The position numbers and the translations under genes are program-made. A model generated the notes under the pieces. That model worked only from the letters and a program-made list of their open reading frames with translations. It was not told where the DNA came from and made no database searches. This document shows positions 13,142 through 23,500 of a DNA stretch of 25,197 nucleotides, in pieces. This DNA comes from Candidatus Gastranaerophilales bacterium (lineage in GTDB: Bacteria; Cyanobacteriota; Vampirovibrionia; Gastranaerophilales; Gastranaerophilaceae). The stretch's first letter is position 1, and each line of letters begins with the position of its first letter. The DNA lies in assembly GCA_900552525.1 (NCBI GenBank), contig UNSK01000029.1:1-25197 (forward strand), given 5' to 3'.

Positions 13142-13767
13142 TGTTTGCCCCAGAAACGCGACCAGAAATTCTTAGATTCGTGGCTTTCAAGCTGTTCAAT
13201 TCTTTTTGATAATTCTTTGTTATGTTCAAGAAGCTCGTGAACCTGTTTAGCGAGAATTTCGTTATCTCTCTTGTAACCGCCGGCTTCAATCAGTCTTGTT
13301 GCCATATCTGAATTTGTAATATCATCGCTGATTTTTTTTGCAACAGCTTCGGCCAGCATCTGAAGAGTCTGGCTTGAAACATCCAGCGTAAAACTTTTTC
13401 CCTGTGGAATTATTTCTGTCTGTGTTTCTTCTTTGACTGCAACATCTGTTGATGCAGCTGTATTTTCTTCTAATAAATCACTTACAATAAGCGGTTGAAC
13501 AGGTTTAGCAGGTTCTTCATTTTTTTCAATCTTTGCTTCCATTCTTGAAAGTTTAGCGATTATCTGTTCATCACTATAGCCTTGAGCTTTTAATGATATT
13601 CCCTTTTTGATTTTTTCAAGGGCTAAGTCATCGTAAAATTCCAAACCGTCTTCATCTTCATATATTGATTCAATCTTCCAGTCTTCAAGGAACAAATCCA
13701 GCGAATGATTATCAATGTAATAATTTTCTGTATTTAAATTTTTTAAAATCGTTTCTCTGTTAAACAT
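13138..13767 (-). CDS. MerR-like helix-turn-helix/coiled-coil protein of unknown function
   Basis: A 209-residue acidic protein with no certain family. Residues 10-75 (IDNHSLDLFLEDWKIESIYEDEDGLEFYDDLALEKIKKGISLKAQGYSDEQI) have the spacing of a MerR-like DNA-binding domain: helix, an F/Y-D-ED-G wing-like turn, then a basic helix. Residues 75-125 are a Glu/Pro/Thr-rich linker. Residues 130-160 form a helix (TLQMLAEAVAKKI), and 165-197 are a coiled coil likely used for dimerisation. The tail SKNFWSRFWGKH is basic and aromatic. GAGG lies 9 nt before the ATG. It sits between smpB (10-bp gap) and the YkgJ-family gene (4-bp overlap). A DNA-binding role is inferred from fold pattern only. Confidence 0.6.
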   Translation of the reverse strand: MFNRETILKNLNTENYYIDNHSLDLFLEDWKIESIYEDEDGLEFYDDLALEKIKKGISLKAQGYSDEQIIAKLSRMEAKIEKNEEPAKPVQPLIVSDLLEENTAASTDVAVKEETQTEIIPQGKSFTLDVSSQTLQMLAEAVAKKISDDITNSDMATRLIEAGGYKRDNEILAKQVHELLEHNKELSKRIEQLESHESKNFWSRFWGKH

Positions 13768-13777
13768 CCGCTAATCC

Positions 13778-14224
13778 TCATCTTTTTATATGACGTGCTA
13801 TGTCACGTTGCTGATCCTTTTTGGCAATTGCTTCCCGTTTGTCATAAAGCTTTTTACCTTTTGCAAGCCCCAGCTCTATTTTAGCAAAACCATGAGTTAA
13901 AAACAATTCTAAAGGAATAATTGTTACACCGTCTTTTTTTACTTTGTCAGAAATTTTTAGTATCTCACGTTTTTGCAAAAGTAACTTTCTCACTCTGTCA
14001 GGCTTATGGTTAAATCTGTTTCCTTGTTCGTAAGGTGAGATATGCATTCCGTATAAGAAAGCTTCGCCGTCTTCAATTTTTGCAAAGGAATCTTTTAGGT
14101 TTAACATCCCTTTTCTGATAGATTTAATCTCTGTTCCTGTTAAAACAATCCCTGCAATAAATTTATCAAAAATTAAAAAATCGTGAAAAGCTTTTCTGTT
14201 TGTTGAGATTACTTTCTTATCCAT
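13778..14224 (-). CDS. smpB: SsrA-binding protein SmpB
   Basis: The 148-residue partner of tmRNA, which rescues ribosomes stalled on broken mRNAs (trans-translation). Family motifs are clear: NRKAFHDFLI near the start, GTEIKSIRKG at 30-39, HISPYEQGNRFNHKPDRVRKLLL at about 62-84, and the basic tail KLYDKREAIAKKDQQRDIARHIKR. The ATG at 14224 is chosen because it gives the normal length. The frame is open upstream into the preceding gene, but only as an overlap. A perfect TATAAT ends 6 nt before this ATG and there is no Shine-Dalgarno sequence, so the mRNA from its own promoter is probably leaderless. No tmRNA gene was seen in the window. Confidence 0.95.
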   Translation of the reverse strand: MDKKVISTNRKAFHDFLIFDKFIAGIVLTGTEIKSIRKGMLNLKDSFAKIEDGEAFLYGMHISPYEQGNRFNHKPDRVRKLLLQKREILKISDKVKKDGVTIIPLELFLTHGFAKIELGLAKGKKLYDKREAIAKKDQQRDIARHIKR

Positions 14225-14230
14225 AGCTGT

Positions 14231-14259
14231 ATTATAATTCAAATTTTGCGCCCTGTCCA
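14231..14259 (-). promoter_or_regulatory. Sigma-70 promoter of smpB, probably leaderless
   Basis: Minus strand TGGACA (14259-14254), exactly 17 bp, then TATAAT (14236-14231). It lies over the 3' end of the radical SAM gene. The 6-nt gap to the ATG at 14224 puts the transcription start on the start codon. Confidence 0.75.
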
Positions 14260-15149
14260 GAATTTCTGCGCTCAAACTCTCTATCAATCTTATTAAGACA
14301 GTCGAGTTTCTTCCCAATCCAGCGCGGTGCAACAAGTTCTGTTCTTAATCCGTTTCCTGCAAGCCTGTGTATAGTCGTTTGAGGCGGCAGGTACTCTAAG
14401 AAATCGCAAACAGTATTTACATATTCATCTTCTGACATAAAATTAAGTTCGCCATTTTTATACATTTCTGTTATTTTTGTGCCTTCAAGAGCACACAGCA
14501 TATGAATTTTTACTCCTTCCGGCTCAAGTTTTGCAATTGTTTTAGCAGTTTGCATCATTTCATCATATGTTTCAAAAAGGTTTAGAATGATATGCAGGCA
14601 AATATTGATTCCTGCTTCTTTAGTCTTTTCATAGGCTTTAAGAAAACATTTGTAATCGTGTCCTCTGTTAATCTTTAAAAGAGTTTTGTCGTGAACACTT
14701 TGAAGCCCGTATTCAATCCAAGTATAGTAATCCTGAGTGAAAGATGAAATTAATTTTAATTTATCGTTATCTATGCAGTCCGGACGCGTGCCAATAGAAA
14801 GTCCCACTATATCCGGATGTGTAAGCGAGGCTTTATAGATTTTTTCAAGTTCTCCTACCGGTTTATATGTGTTTGAGAAGGCTTGAAAATAAGACATAAA
14901 TTTTTCTGCTTTAAATCTGTTTTTAAGAGTTTCCGCACCGATTTTGACCTGTTCTTCTATACTTAATCTGTTAGAATGTGCTTGAGAGAAACTACCGCCG
15001 TCATCACAGAATATACATCCGCAGTTTGAAATTGTTCCATCCCTGTTCGGACAGGAAAATCCTGCATCAATGGTTATTTTATACACCTTTGCGCCAAACT
15101 TTTCTTTTAGATAATGACTAAATTGGTTGTATCTTTTGGGATTTCTCAT
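14232..15149 (-). CDS. YhcC-like radical SAM protein (TIGR01212 family)
   Basis: A 305-residue radical SAM enzyme. CPNRDGTISNCGCIFCDDGG carries Cys33, 45 and 48 for the [4Fe-4S] cluster (an extra Cys43 is present), the signature of the YhcC/TIGR01212 group. Other family motifs are the KFMSYFQAFSNTYKP segment, GLSIGTRPDC, WIEYGLQSVHDKTL..INRGHDY and KIHMLCALEGTK. The reaction of this family is not established; a role in RNA or cofactor modification has been suggested from similarity to Elp3-type enzymes. It follows mgtE with a TAAAATG junction (1-nt gap), indicating translational coupling. Its last codons contain the smpB promoter. Confidence 0.9.
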   Translation of the reverse strand: MRNPKRYNQFSHYLKEKFGAKVYKITIDAGFSCPNRDGTISNCGCIFCDDGGSFSQAHSNRLSIEEQVKIGAETLKNRFKAEKFMSYFQAFSNTYKPVGELEKIYKASLTHPDIVGLSIGTRPDCIDNDKLKLISSFTQDYYTWIEYGLQSVHDKTLLKINRGHDYKCFLKAYEKTKEAGINICLHIILNLFETYDEMMQTAKTIAKLEPEGVKIHMLCALEGTKITEMYKNGELNFMSEDEYVNTVCDFLEYLPPQTTIHRLAGNGLRTELVAPRWIGKKLDCLNKIDREFERRNSGQGAKFEL

Positions 15150-15150
15150 T

Positions 15151-16530
15151 TTAGCCGCCTGTGCTAACTCCGATTAAATACCAGGTTACAAGAGTTAAAT
15201 AGATAGCAAGACCTATAACGTCTATAGTTGTAGCAATTACAGGGCCTGAAGCTACAGCAGGGTCAATATGTAATTTTTTCAGGATTAAAGGTGTACAAGT
15301 ACCAATCATTGTTGCGATAGTCATGTTTAGTGACATCGCAATACCAACAATCAGCCCCAGTTCAAGATTATGCTGCCAGCCCCAGGTTACGAGCGTAACC
15401 AGCACTCCGAAAATAGCTCCTATGCTTAAGCCTGTAATAGTTTCTCTCATAATCTGATGCCAGCCAGAGCTTAATGAAATCTGTCCTGTAGACATACCGC
15501 GAACCATAAGCGTGATACTTTGGGTTCCGATGTTTCCGCCTAATCCAGCCAGCAGCGGCATAAATGCTGCAATAATCGGGAGGGCTGTAAATGATTTATC
15601 AAAACGGTTTGTTACTGTAACAGCTATAAATTCACCGATTAAGGTTATAAAAAGCCATGGTATTCTTGCTTTAATTGAATGAGCAAGGCTTCCGGTTAAG
15701 ATATCGTCGTCATCATCACCTAAGTCTGTTACGATACCTGATGATGTAAAGATTTCGTCCGTCGTTTCTTCTTCAACAATATCCTGAACATCGTCCCACG
15801 TTACAATTCCTTTCAGGTGGTCGTACAAATCAACAACCGGTAAGGCATTAAACTGGTATTTCATAAAAATATCAGCGATATGGCCTTGATAATCATCAAC
15901 GTGAACTTTTACAAGGTCTTTTGACATCAAATCTGATATGTTGAGGTCTACTGGTGCAGTAATCAAGTTTCTTAAAGAAACTACACCTACAAGATGGTTA
16001 TGCTTGTCTACTACATAAGCATAGTAGAGTTCCATATTCTCTTTTTCAGCTTTAATTCTTATAGTATCAAGCGCTTCTTTTACTGTCATATTGTCATATA
16101 CAGTAAGAACCAGCGGAGTCATAATACCGCCAGCGGTATCTTCGTTGTAGGTTAAAAGTTCCCGAACTTCTGATGAGAATTTTTTTGGAAGCTGTTCTAA
16201 ATAGGCTTGTGACTCGTCTTCTTCCATGTCGCCAAGAACGTCAGCAGCTTCATCGTGAGGAAGTTTAGAAATTAATCTGGAGGCTAAATCTGTATCAATA
16301 TCTCCGAGAATTTCTACCTGAAGCTGCGGAGGCAGGTATTCAATAACATCTGCCGCCTTCTCTTCATCAATAATTGGAAAACACTTGAGTCTTTCTTCCG
16401 GTTTTAATTGCTGGATAATGTCAGCTAAATCTGCTGAGTGATAGCTGTTTAATTCTTCACTCAGCTGGGTTTCAGTACCCGTATCAATTAGTTCCTGTAT
16501 TCTGTCTATTGTGTTTTCGTTATTTGGCAT
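15151..16530 (-). CDS. mgtE: Magnesium transporter MgtE
   Basis: A 459-residue inner-membrane Mg2+ channel/transporter. Residues 1-130 are the MgtE N domain (acidic, helical, with ADVIEYLPPQLQVEIL and LISKLPHDEAADVLGDM). Residues 135-255 are a CBS pair that senses Mg2+ and gates the pore. About 280-455 form the five-helix membrane domain with PLLAGLGGNIGTQS, DPAVASGP and ATTIDVIGLAIYL, which includes the conserved pore Asp. Length is normal for the family. The start has no clear Shine-Dalgarno sequence. A 92-bp gap separates it from yajQ; no M-box riboswitch was recognised there. It is coupled to the downstream radical SAM gene. Confidence 0.95.
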   Translation of the reverse strand: MPNNENTIDRIQELIDTGTETQLSEELNSYHSADLADIIQQLKPEERLKCFPIIDEEKAADVIEYLPPQLQVEILGDIDTDLASRLISKLPHDEAADVLGDMEEDESQAYLEQLPKKFSSEVRELLTYNEDTAGGIMTPLVLTVYDNMTVKEALDTIRIKAEKENMELYYAYVVDKHNHLVGVVSLRNLITAPVDLNISDLMSKDLVKVHVDDYQGHIADIFMKYQFNALPVVDLYDHLKGIVTWDDVQDIVEEETTDEIFTSSGIVTDLGDDDDDILTGSLAHSIKARIPWLFITLIGEFIAVTVTNRFDKSFTALPIIAAFMPLLAGLGGNIGTQSITLMVRGMSTGQISLSSGWHQIMRETITGLSIGAIFGVLVTLVTWGWQHNLELGLIVGIAMSLNMTIATMIGTCTPLILKKLHIDPAVASGPVIATTIDVIGLAIYLTLVTWYLIGVSTGG

Positions 16531-16548
16531 TCTTGTTTCAACCTATGA

Positions 16549-16597
16549 GGATGACCCGAAGTTTTATTTTCAATTTGTAGTCTTACTGTTGTCATCC
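16549..16597 (-). promoter_or_regulatory. Possible stem-loop in the yajQ-mgtE intergenic region
   Basis: GGATGAC (16549-16555) and GTCATCC (16591-16597) form a 7-bp inverted repeat with a 35-nt loop, just before mgtE. An adjacent 12-bp palindrome CTACGTACGTAG lies at 16608-16619. There is no T run, so it is not an obvious terminator. The meaning is unknown. Confidence 0.25.
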
Positions 16598-16622
16598 GAC
16601 AGTTTATCTACGTACGTAGTAC

Positions 16623-17123
16623 TTACCGATAGTTGGTAAATTGTAGCGGTGCATCATATTTTTCTTCATTTTTGCGTAAAAGCTGAATTACTTCCTGCAA
16701 ATCATCTTTGTTTTTGCCGGAAACACGTACCTGTTCGCCCTGAATAGAGGCTTGTACTTTAAGCTTTGAATCCTTAATATCGCTTACAATTTTCTTTGCG
16801 AGTTCCTGTGTAAGTCCTTTTCTAAGGTTAAAGACCTGTCTTACGTTTCCGCCGAGCGCATTTTCAACAGGTTGGGCATCAAGAATTTTTATGCTAATGC
16901 CGCGTTTTACGAGCTTTGATTGCAATATATCATATATATTTCTAAGTTTCATATCATCATTTGTGGTGATAGTAATTGCTTTATCAGCTTCCAAATCAAT
17001 GGATGAATTAGAATTTTTTAAATCAAATCGGGATGTTAAATCTCTCTTAACCTGATCTACGGCGTTAACGAGCTCCTGTTTATCAAACTCGGAAACAACA
17101 TCAAAACTGCAATCTTTAGCCAT
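16623..17123 (-). CDS. yajQ: YajQ family cyclic-di-GMP/nucleotide-binding protein
   Basis: A 166-residue protein of the YajQ/UPF0234 (DUF520) family, close to the usual 160-163. The N-terminus CSFDVVSEFDKQELVNAVDQVKRDLTSRFDLK is the family signature, followed by ITITTNDDMKLRNIYDILQSKLVKRGI, QVFNLRKGLTQELAKKIVSDIKDSKLKVQASIQGEQVRVSGKNKDDLQEVI and a C-terminal PLQFTNYR. It has two ferredoxin-like halves. Homologues bind nucleotides or RNA; in Xanthomonas and Pseudomonas a YajQ protein is a cyclic-di-GMP effector. AGGAG lies 9 nt before the ATG and is partly covered by an upstream hairpin. It follows the small gene at 17402 and may be co-transcribed with it. Confidence 0.93.
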   Translation of the reverse strand: MAKDCSFDVVSEFDKQELVNAVDQVKRDLTSRFDLKNSNSSIDLEADKAITITTNDDMKLRNIYDILQSKLVKRGISIKILDAQPVENALGGNVRQVFNLRKGLTQELAKKIVSDIKDSKLKVQASIQGEQVRVSGKNKDDLQEVIQLLRKNEEKYDAPLQFTNYR

Positions 17124-17132
17124 ATTTATACA

Positions 17133-17172
17133 CTCCTATTTTAGTACATGATAATAATACCATGAAAATAGG
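17133..17172 (-). promoter_or_regulatory. Hairpin overlapping the yajQ Shine-Dalgarno sequence
   Basis: On the minus strand CCTATTTT (17172-17165) pairs with AAAATAGG (17142-17135). An inner CATG/CATG pairing, a 4-nt bulge and a 10-nt loop complete it. The AGGAG of yajQ (17137-17133) begins inside the stem, so folding could lower initiation. It lacks a U run and is not a typical terminator. Confidence 0.45.
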
Positions 17173-17177
17173 CTTGT

Positions 17178-17402
17178 TTAACCGCCAAGAACATTATTTA
17201 AAAAACGTCTGAAAAAAGATGGTTTCAAAGCTCCTTTAGGTTCGGGGCTTATAGGTTTCGGGTATTCCTGCCAGTAAGGTTCTTTTCGGAAACAGTCTTC
17301 ACAGCCATATTTTGCCTGAAAATATTGAGGAACGTTTCCGCCTGTATTCATTCCCATTCCGCCCATCATCATAGGGTATCCGCCGCCGATATTCATTGTC
17401 AT
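17178..17402 (-). CDS. Small Met/Gly-rich hypothetical protein
   Basis: A 74-residue protein I do not recognise. Residues 1-25 are almost only Gly, Met, Asn and Pro (MMMGGMGM core). Residues 28-50 hold a CEDC motif (Cys34 and Cys37) inside an aromatic, Pro-rich segment. The tail FFRRFLNNVLGG is a basic amphipathic helix. AAGGTG lies about 6 nt before the ATG. It is transcribed divergently from the giant sigma-28 gene and upstream of yajQ. The CxxC could bind metal, but a single pair is weak evidence. The absence of any other coding option, the ribosome site and the biased but ordered composition support it as a real gene. Confidence 0.6.
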   Translation of the reverse strand: MTMNIGGGYPMMMGGMGMNTGGNVPQYFQAKYGCEDCFRKEPYWQEYPKPISPEPKGALKPSFFRRFLNNVLGG

Positions 17403-17467
17403 AATTACACCTTTATTTTACTACACTATATATATAAAGAATAAACAGCTTTAGAAATTGCTTAGTT

Positions 17468-17527
17468 TGTAAATTAATGTAACAAAATGTTCTGAGATAC
17501 TAAAGTTTATATAAAATATGCCGATAT
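17468..17527 (+). promoter_or_regulatory. Sigma-28 (FliA) promoter with upstream TGTAAM direct repeat
   Basis: TGTAAA (17468-17473) and TGTAAC (17478-17483), then 17 bp, TAAAGTTT (17501-17508), 11 bp and GCCGATAT (17520-17527). The -35 is a perfect FliA match and the -10 has 7 of 8. Spacings are identical to the sites at 226 and 24902. It drives the 2450-residue gene, with a predicted start near 17534 and a leader of only about 15 nt. Confidence 0.9.
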
Positions 17528-17548
17528 TAATAAAGTACAGGTAGTGGT

Positions 17549-20500
17549 ATGGCAAAATTAAGTATTGAACAACTGAATTTTATTAAGGAGTTTAAGCATA
17601 ATTATCCGGATGCAAAGCTTTCTGATGCGGAAATTTTGTCTATATATAACGAGCAGCTTAACGGGATAAGTCTTACAGAAGACCAGAAGGATTCGATTCT
17701 GGCAGGGAATATTATTACAGATAATGACGGCTTGCGGCTTGAAAAACAGCCTGTTGTTCTTTCTGAGAAGAGTAAAGAGGGCTTAATTGAAGCATTAAAA
17801 TCCAGAATTAATAAAGTCAAGGATGATACTAAAAAAGCAGAGGATAACAACGGGCTGCTGGGCAAAGCGTGGAGTTTTATGAAAAATACGCCTCTTCTGG
17901 ACTGGTGCACTGACAGCACAAATGATATAGAAGAAGCACGCAGGGAAGAACTGGATGTTTTGGAAAAAGGTGATATCAAGACAGCTTTTGAAAAAATTAC
18001 CGGCATGGAATATTCTCAAGATAATATAGTAAAGTTTATGAATGGTGAGATTACAACAAAATCAGAGCAGGCGTTGAACGGCTATAAAGAAGGTCAGGAT
18101 ATGGCGGTTGATGTAATCGGGGATATGGTTTCGGGTATTGCGGCAGTTGGTATATATTCTTTAGCAGTTGCAGCAGCCCCGTTTTCTGGCGGAGCAAGTA
18201 TTGCAGCAGGGGCTGTACTTGCAACAGCAAGCGGAGGATTAATAAAATCCGGAATTAAGGCTTTAGATACAGTAGGTAAGGATAGAAAATATACATTAGA
18301 TAATTTTAAACATGATTTAGTCACAGGAGGTTTCTCAGGAGCTTTAGCACCTGTAACAGCAGGTATGGGCGGAGCAGTTGGAAAAACCGTTGCAACAAAA
18401 CTCGGAGTTCAGGCGGTTAAATCGACAGGAAGCAGTGCCGCAGCTTCAGGAATTAAGGGTGCATTAATAAACCCTGCCGGATATGAATATATTGGCGGAA
18501 ATATTGTAAAACGCGGTCTGGCAATGGGGACTGAAATGGCAACTGATGGAGCTCTCGGCGGAGCTGTAGATAATGCTTTTAGAACTGCTTATGACGGAGG
18601 AGGGGTAAATGAAGTATTGGAGGCAGGTGCCGAAGGGTTTATTGGCGGTGCAATTATGTCTCCTATGATCGGCGGCGGTATGAAAGCTGTAGGTAAAGCG
18701 GGGCATAAGATTGGCGAAAAAATGCATGGTGGAGCAAAGGCTGCTGATGAAGCTGCGCCTGCACCAAAAATTACTGAAAATGAACCCGAAGAGGTTGCAC
18801 CATTTGCTCAAAGACTGGAAAAATCTTCTGATATTGAAGATTTAACTAACCCGGAGATTAGGGAAGTTAAATTAGAAAATGGAGAATTTAACGAAAACGG
18901 TGATTTTATACCGGATGGAACTTATACTGTTACGGAGTCAGGGAATCCGCTTGCAAAGAGCAAGACTTATAAACAGTATTCTGATGGTAAAAAGCAACTT
19001 GCTGCTAATTTTGATGAGTTATGTGCACAAGTTGCGAAGTATAAAGGTCTAAAGAAGCTGGGTAAATATGAGCAAGGACTTCTTAAAGATATTATTGATA
19101 GAAATCCTGATGTTTCAATTCAAGATATTTCCGAGATCATCACTGACTTTACGCATGTGACAAATGGCGATTGGTCAGGTAAAACAAAATCTTTTCTTGA
19201 ATCTTATCAGGGATTAGCTCGAATAGTAGATTTAAAGACATTTAAAGCTAATATTAACGAATATGACAAATTTCTTTCAGAAATCAAGAATTCTGATTTT
19301 GTTTTATATTCAAAACTGCAAGATTTAAGACTTGAGTACTTTACAGAGGATATGGCAGGAATAAAACCTGAAGATTTCAAGAAAAATTTGGAGTTTTTCA
19401 AGACTCTTGATAATAATTTGCAGAAAGCGTTAACCAGATATGATTATAATTTGTTATTTAAATCTCATGATAATAAATATTTTGAGCGTGTAAAAGCTGC
19501 TGATAATTTTAATCGCTGGGCATTAGAAAAAGATGCAAAGGTTCTCTTAGATGAAAGTGTTAGGTACTGGGGAGAACTTTCTGATGAAACTTATAGTCAG
19601 GTTACAAAAAATATTGAACTTGTAAAAGAAATGATAAATGCGGATGTTTTGGATACAAGAATGCTGGACAATATTTTAGGAAGCAGAGATGCTCTTTATA
19701 CCGATTTTTGTGCAAAATTAAAATCCGAACTTGGAGATAACTTTAATTATTCATATTTGTCTAAATTGTACTGGTTGGGTGACGATATAACTCCTGCAGC
19801 GGCACTAATTGATACTTTAGGTAAAGATGCAGATAAGCTAAGTGGCTGGGATTTTGAATCTATTTGTTCTCAATATTATAAAGCAGATGGCGCCGGGAAA
19901 CGTAATTTTCTTGCCAAGATTGATATTGCAGGCAAAATGCCTCAATTTAGAAACTATAACAATAATTTTAGCAAAGAATTATTAAAAAGCTTTATGAAAA
20001 GAGATATTGCAAATGCTGAAAAGATTGCACAATTCGTCAATCTTGCTGAACCTAATTTTCTATCAAAGATAGATTTTCAAGGTTACTCTAATTATCTTAT
20101 AATTGCCTTTGAAAAACTTTTTGAGCCTCAAAACCTCGATAATATGATAGCCTGTGCAAAACTTCATAAGGATTTGCCGGAGGATTTCGCTGAATTTTTG
20201 CATTCTGAGCAGTCTATAATTGGTTCAAGCAGATGGAGCGGCAGCAATGTTGAAAATTATCAGTATATGGTAACGCCGGATGAACTTGCTTCCAGAATAG
20301 AAACTATCAAAAAGTATAATGGCAAACTCGCTCCTAATTTGCTGGAACGAATTTATAACGGTGAGCTGACAGCTAAAACCCCTTCATTAGATATGCTTTC
20401 TACAATTGATCAGAAGCTTGCTGTAAATATTGTAAATTATCGAAGACTTTCGGATATTGATACCCTTGATAATGAGAGTATAAATAAAATTATACAATAT

Positions 20501-23500
20501 GTTAATAAGTTTGAGATTACCAAAGATGATGCACAAAGTTTTGTCTCTAGCTTTAACCCGAGTATTTTCAAAGAATTATCAGCAGATGAACTTGATGTAA
20601 TCCCGTTTTCAGATATGGCTAGGCATAGCTATGTTATAATGAATGATATTGAAATATTTAGACAAGTTTTCAATATTACTCCTAAACCAATAAGAAATTT
20701 GTTAAAGTCAGACGCAGGTGCAAGATTTTATTGCGACTGGAGTAAAACTTACGATGGCTCTGATTATTCAAAAAAGCTTGCTCAACTTAATAATTTCTCT
20801 GAAGAAGATTTAAAAAATATCGGGCCAAAAGTGTTATTAAAATATTTTGATACATACTTTGATGAAAATTTTAATTCGAAAAATTTAGAAGCTTGGAAAT
20901 CTGTTTCTCAGGATACTAAAGATAAGCTTGGCGAGTACGCATATTATTTATTAGCAAATAATGAAATTTTAGATACAAGACTTTTGCAATCAAGAGTTGA
21001 TAATTTGATAAATAATAATGTTTATGGACACATTCAAGGCAGACAATTATCTGCCTATCTTATGAATACATCACAGGATATGGAAGAGTGTTTGAATGCC
21101 ATCCTTAAAGATCCGGATTTTAAACGGGAAAATATCAACCGTATCATCGAAAGTTTTCGTGAGATTACACGCAGAGAAGATAATGACTGGGAATTCGTAA
21201 GAGAACTTATTAATAATCCAGAAGTTAAAAGTGATGAAATATCCGGTATATTAGAAGCATTATATTCTCCCGGAGCGGTTCGCGAACAGCAAAAATCTTT
21301 TGCCCGTTATCTGATTGAACATGACGGAGTCGATAATACATTTATTCCATCTCTTTTGATGGTCGTTGAGTTAACAAAGCGAAGAGTTCAGTATAATGAG
21401 GTCAAAATACAATTCGCAAAAGAATTATTAGAGAATCCTAAGGTTAAACAAGCTGAAATATCAGCTATAATAGGCAAAATGGCAGAGAATAGTTTTGCCG
21501 CTGACAGAGCTCTTGTCCTTGATATGATAAATTCGAGAGGTTTTTCTTATAATGAAATTAGTGATTTACTTTACTATTTATCTAGCAGCAGCAAAAGTGA
21601 ACACACACTTGAAAAGTGTTTTATATTGAAGAATTTATTAGATAGAGAAAATCTGAATTACGCTGATATTCAGTCTATTATGAAGACGTTGTATAGTATT
21701 CATGACACTGGCACTTTAAATAATATTAAGCCGCTGCTCAATGATTTGTTTGATGAACAATTTAATCCTGCAGATATATCTTTAATTTTATCAAATATAT
21801 CAAATGATACTGCAGAATCAGCAGCACAAATTGCACTTGTTAAAAAATTAATAAAATTAGATATTTCTCCAAACCAAATTTCTTCATTAAAAGATGCACT
21901 GGGTAACAGTACTATTGCTCCAGAAGTTATGGGGGCAAAGGTTTATAATCTTGTAAATTCCGGTGTAGACATAGAGCTTGTTTTGAATATTTGCAATAAT
22001 GCAAAAGCAGTATCAATATTTAATCAGGATGTTATTGCGATTTTAAGCCGTTTGAAAGCAGATGGTGCTGATGTCCGCGGAATTGTAGACATTATATCTG
22101 ATGGTAATATTCCTAAAGACTTAATGACTAAAATTAATGCACTGTTTGCATTGTCATCATTAACCCCGGATGACAAGCTTGTCTTAAAAAGACAGGGGAT
22201 AGATATTGAAGCAAAAATACATAATTTGATGATGTCAATTGATACAAAATATCCGCTGATTTCAACTTCTAAACAGGGCGTTATAGATTTCTTAAAACAT
22301 ATAGGGAATAGTAACAATGCAGACAATGTAATCAAAAAAGCTGATTTTGCAAGTTTCGGCAAAAAAGGCATTGAACTTGAATATTCACGCGAAGATTTTA
22401 TTAGGAAAATGGATGCGTTGATACGTGAAGGCGGGGCTGGCAGAAAACAAATTTCTACAGAGGGAGTTGAAATCCCTGAACTAAAACTCTCAGAAGCAGA
22501 TGTTGCTGCAACGCAGGCTAAGATACAAGATCTTCTATCCCGGCATAAAACTGAGCCGGCAGAGGTTATACTGGAAGGCGAAAAAGTTCAGGGAACTCGT
22601 TTTCTAGGTACACAGGGCGGGTCAAACAGGGCTTATTATACTCAAATCGGAGATAAACTTTATTATATTAAATACCCGAGTTCGGAAAAATTAGGTCAAA
22701 GTGTAGAGGAAGTCATTGCTTCAAGGCTTTATCGCTCAGCAGGCATAGATGCCCCGAATATGAAATACGTTTATGACGAAGAAGGTAATATAATTGGCAT
22801 GGCAGGAGAATTTATTCCTGATTTGAGTACAACTCCTAAAAATCCGGATCAGTTTACAGACGGCTTTGCAGCAGATGCCTGGCTTGCCGACTGGGATGCT
22901 CCCAAAAATGATAACACCCAGTATAGAACAAGCGGTGTGGTAAAAGTCGATGTCGGCGGCTCGCTTCGTTATCGTGCAAGAGGCGAAATGAAAGATTTTG
23001 GCGCGGTTGTAAACGAACTTTCAAGTTTGATAGAACAAAACGGCCGTTTTATGTCAATGACTAAGCAGCAGCTTTTAAATTCATTAAAACATGTAACAGA
23101 CATGCCTGAAGCGCGGATACAAAAGATTATTGACGAATCTCCGCTTGATGACGGCCAGCTTACATCTATTTTGCTGAAGCGAAAAGAATATATGACTATT
23201 TTTCAGAAGAAGCTTGAAGTTTTGGAAGAAAATCAATTTGATAATATTCTCGAAATGGTTAACGAAGCCAAACGCATGACGGCAGAAGAGTTTAGTGATG
23301 ATACAAATATTGCAGAACGCCTCGGGTATGTACGAACAAGAACCGGTTTTGAAGGACTGCTTAATACTACGGGGGTTGATAATATGGCGCTTACTCCAGA
23401 GCAAAGAATTCTTGCTGATAAACTGATTGAAGAAATTAAGAGATTTACTGTAGGCAATAGAATTTCTGATGATGTTAAACTTGATGCAGAAACAAAGGAC

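Noticed and set aside
14225..14335. Upstream extension of SmpB by 37 residues
   Set aside because: It only reads the end of the radical SAM gene in another frame. SmpB homologues begin near MDKKVIS.
16531..16622. M-box magnesium riboswitch before mgtE
   Set aside because: The 92-bp gap is too short for the usual approximately 165-nt element and none of its conserved features were recognised.
17602..18006. Long open frame on the minus strand inside the giant gene (and similar frames elsewhere)
   Set aside because: Low-complexity Ser/Leu/Phe-rich translations without ribosome sites, wholly inside clear genes on the other strand.
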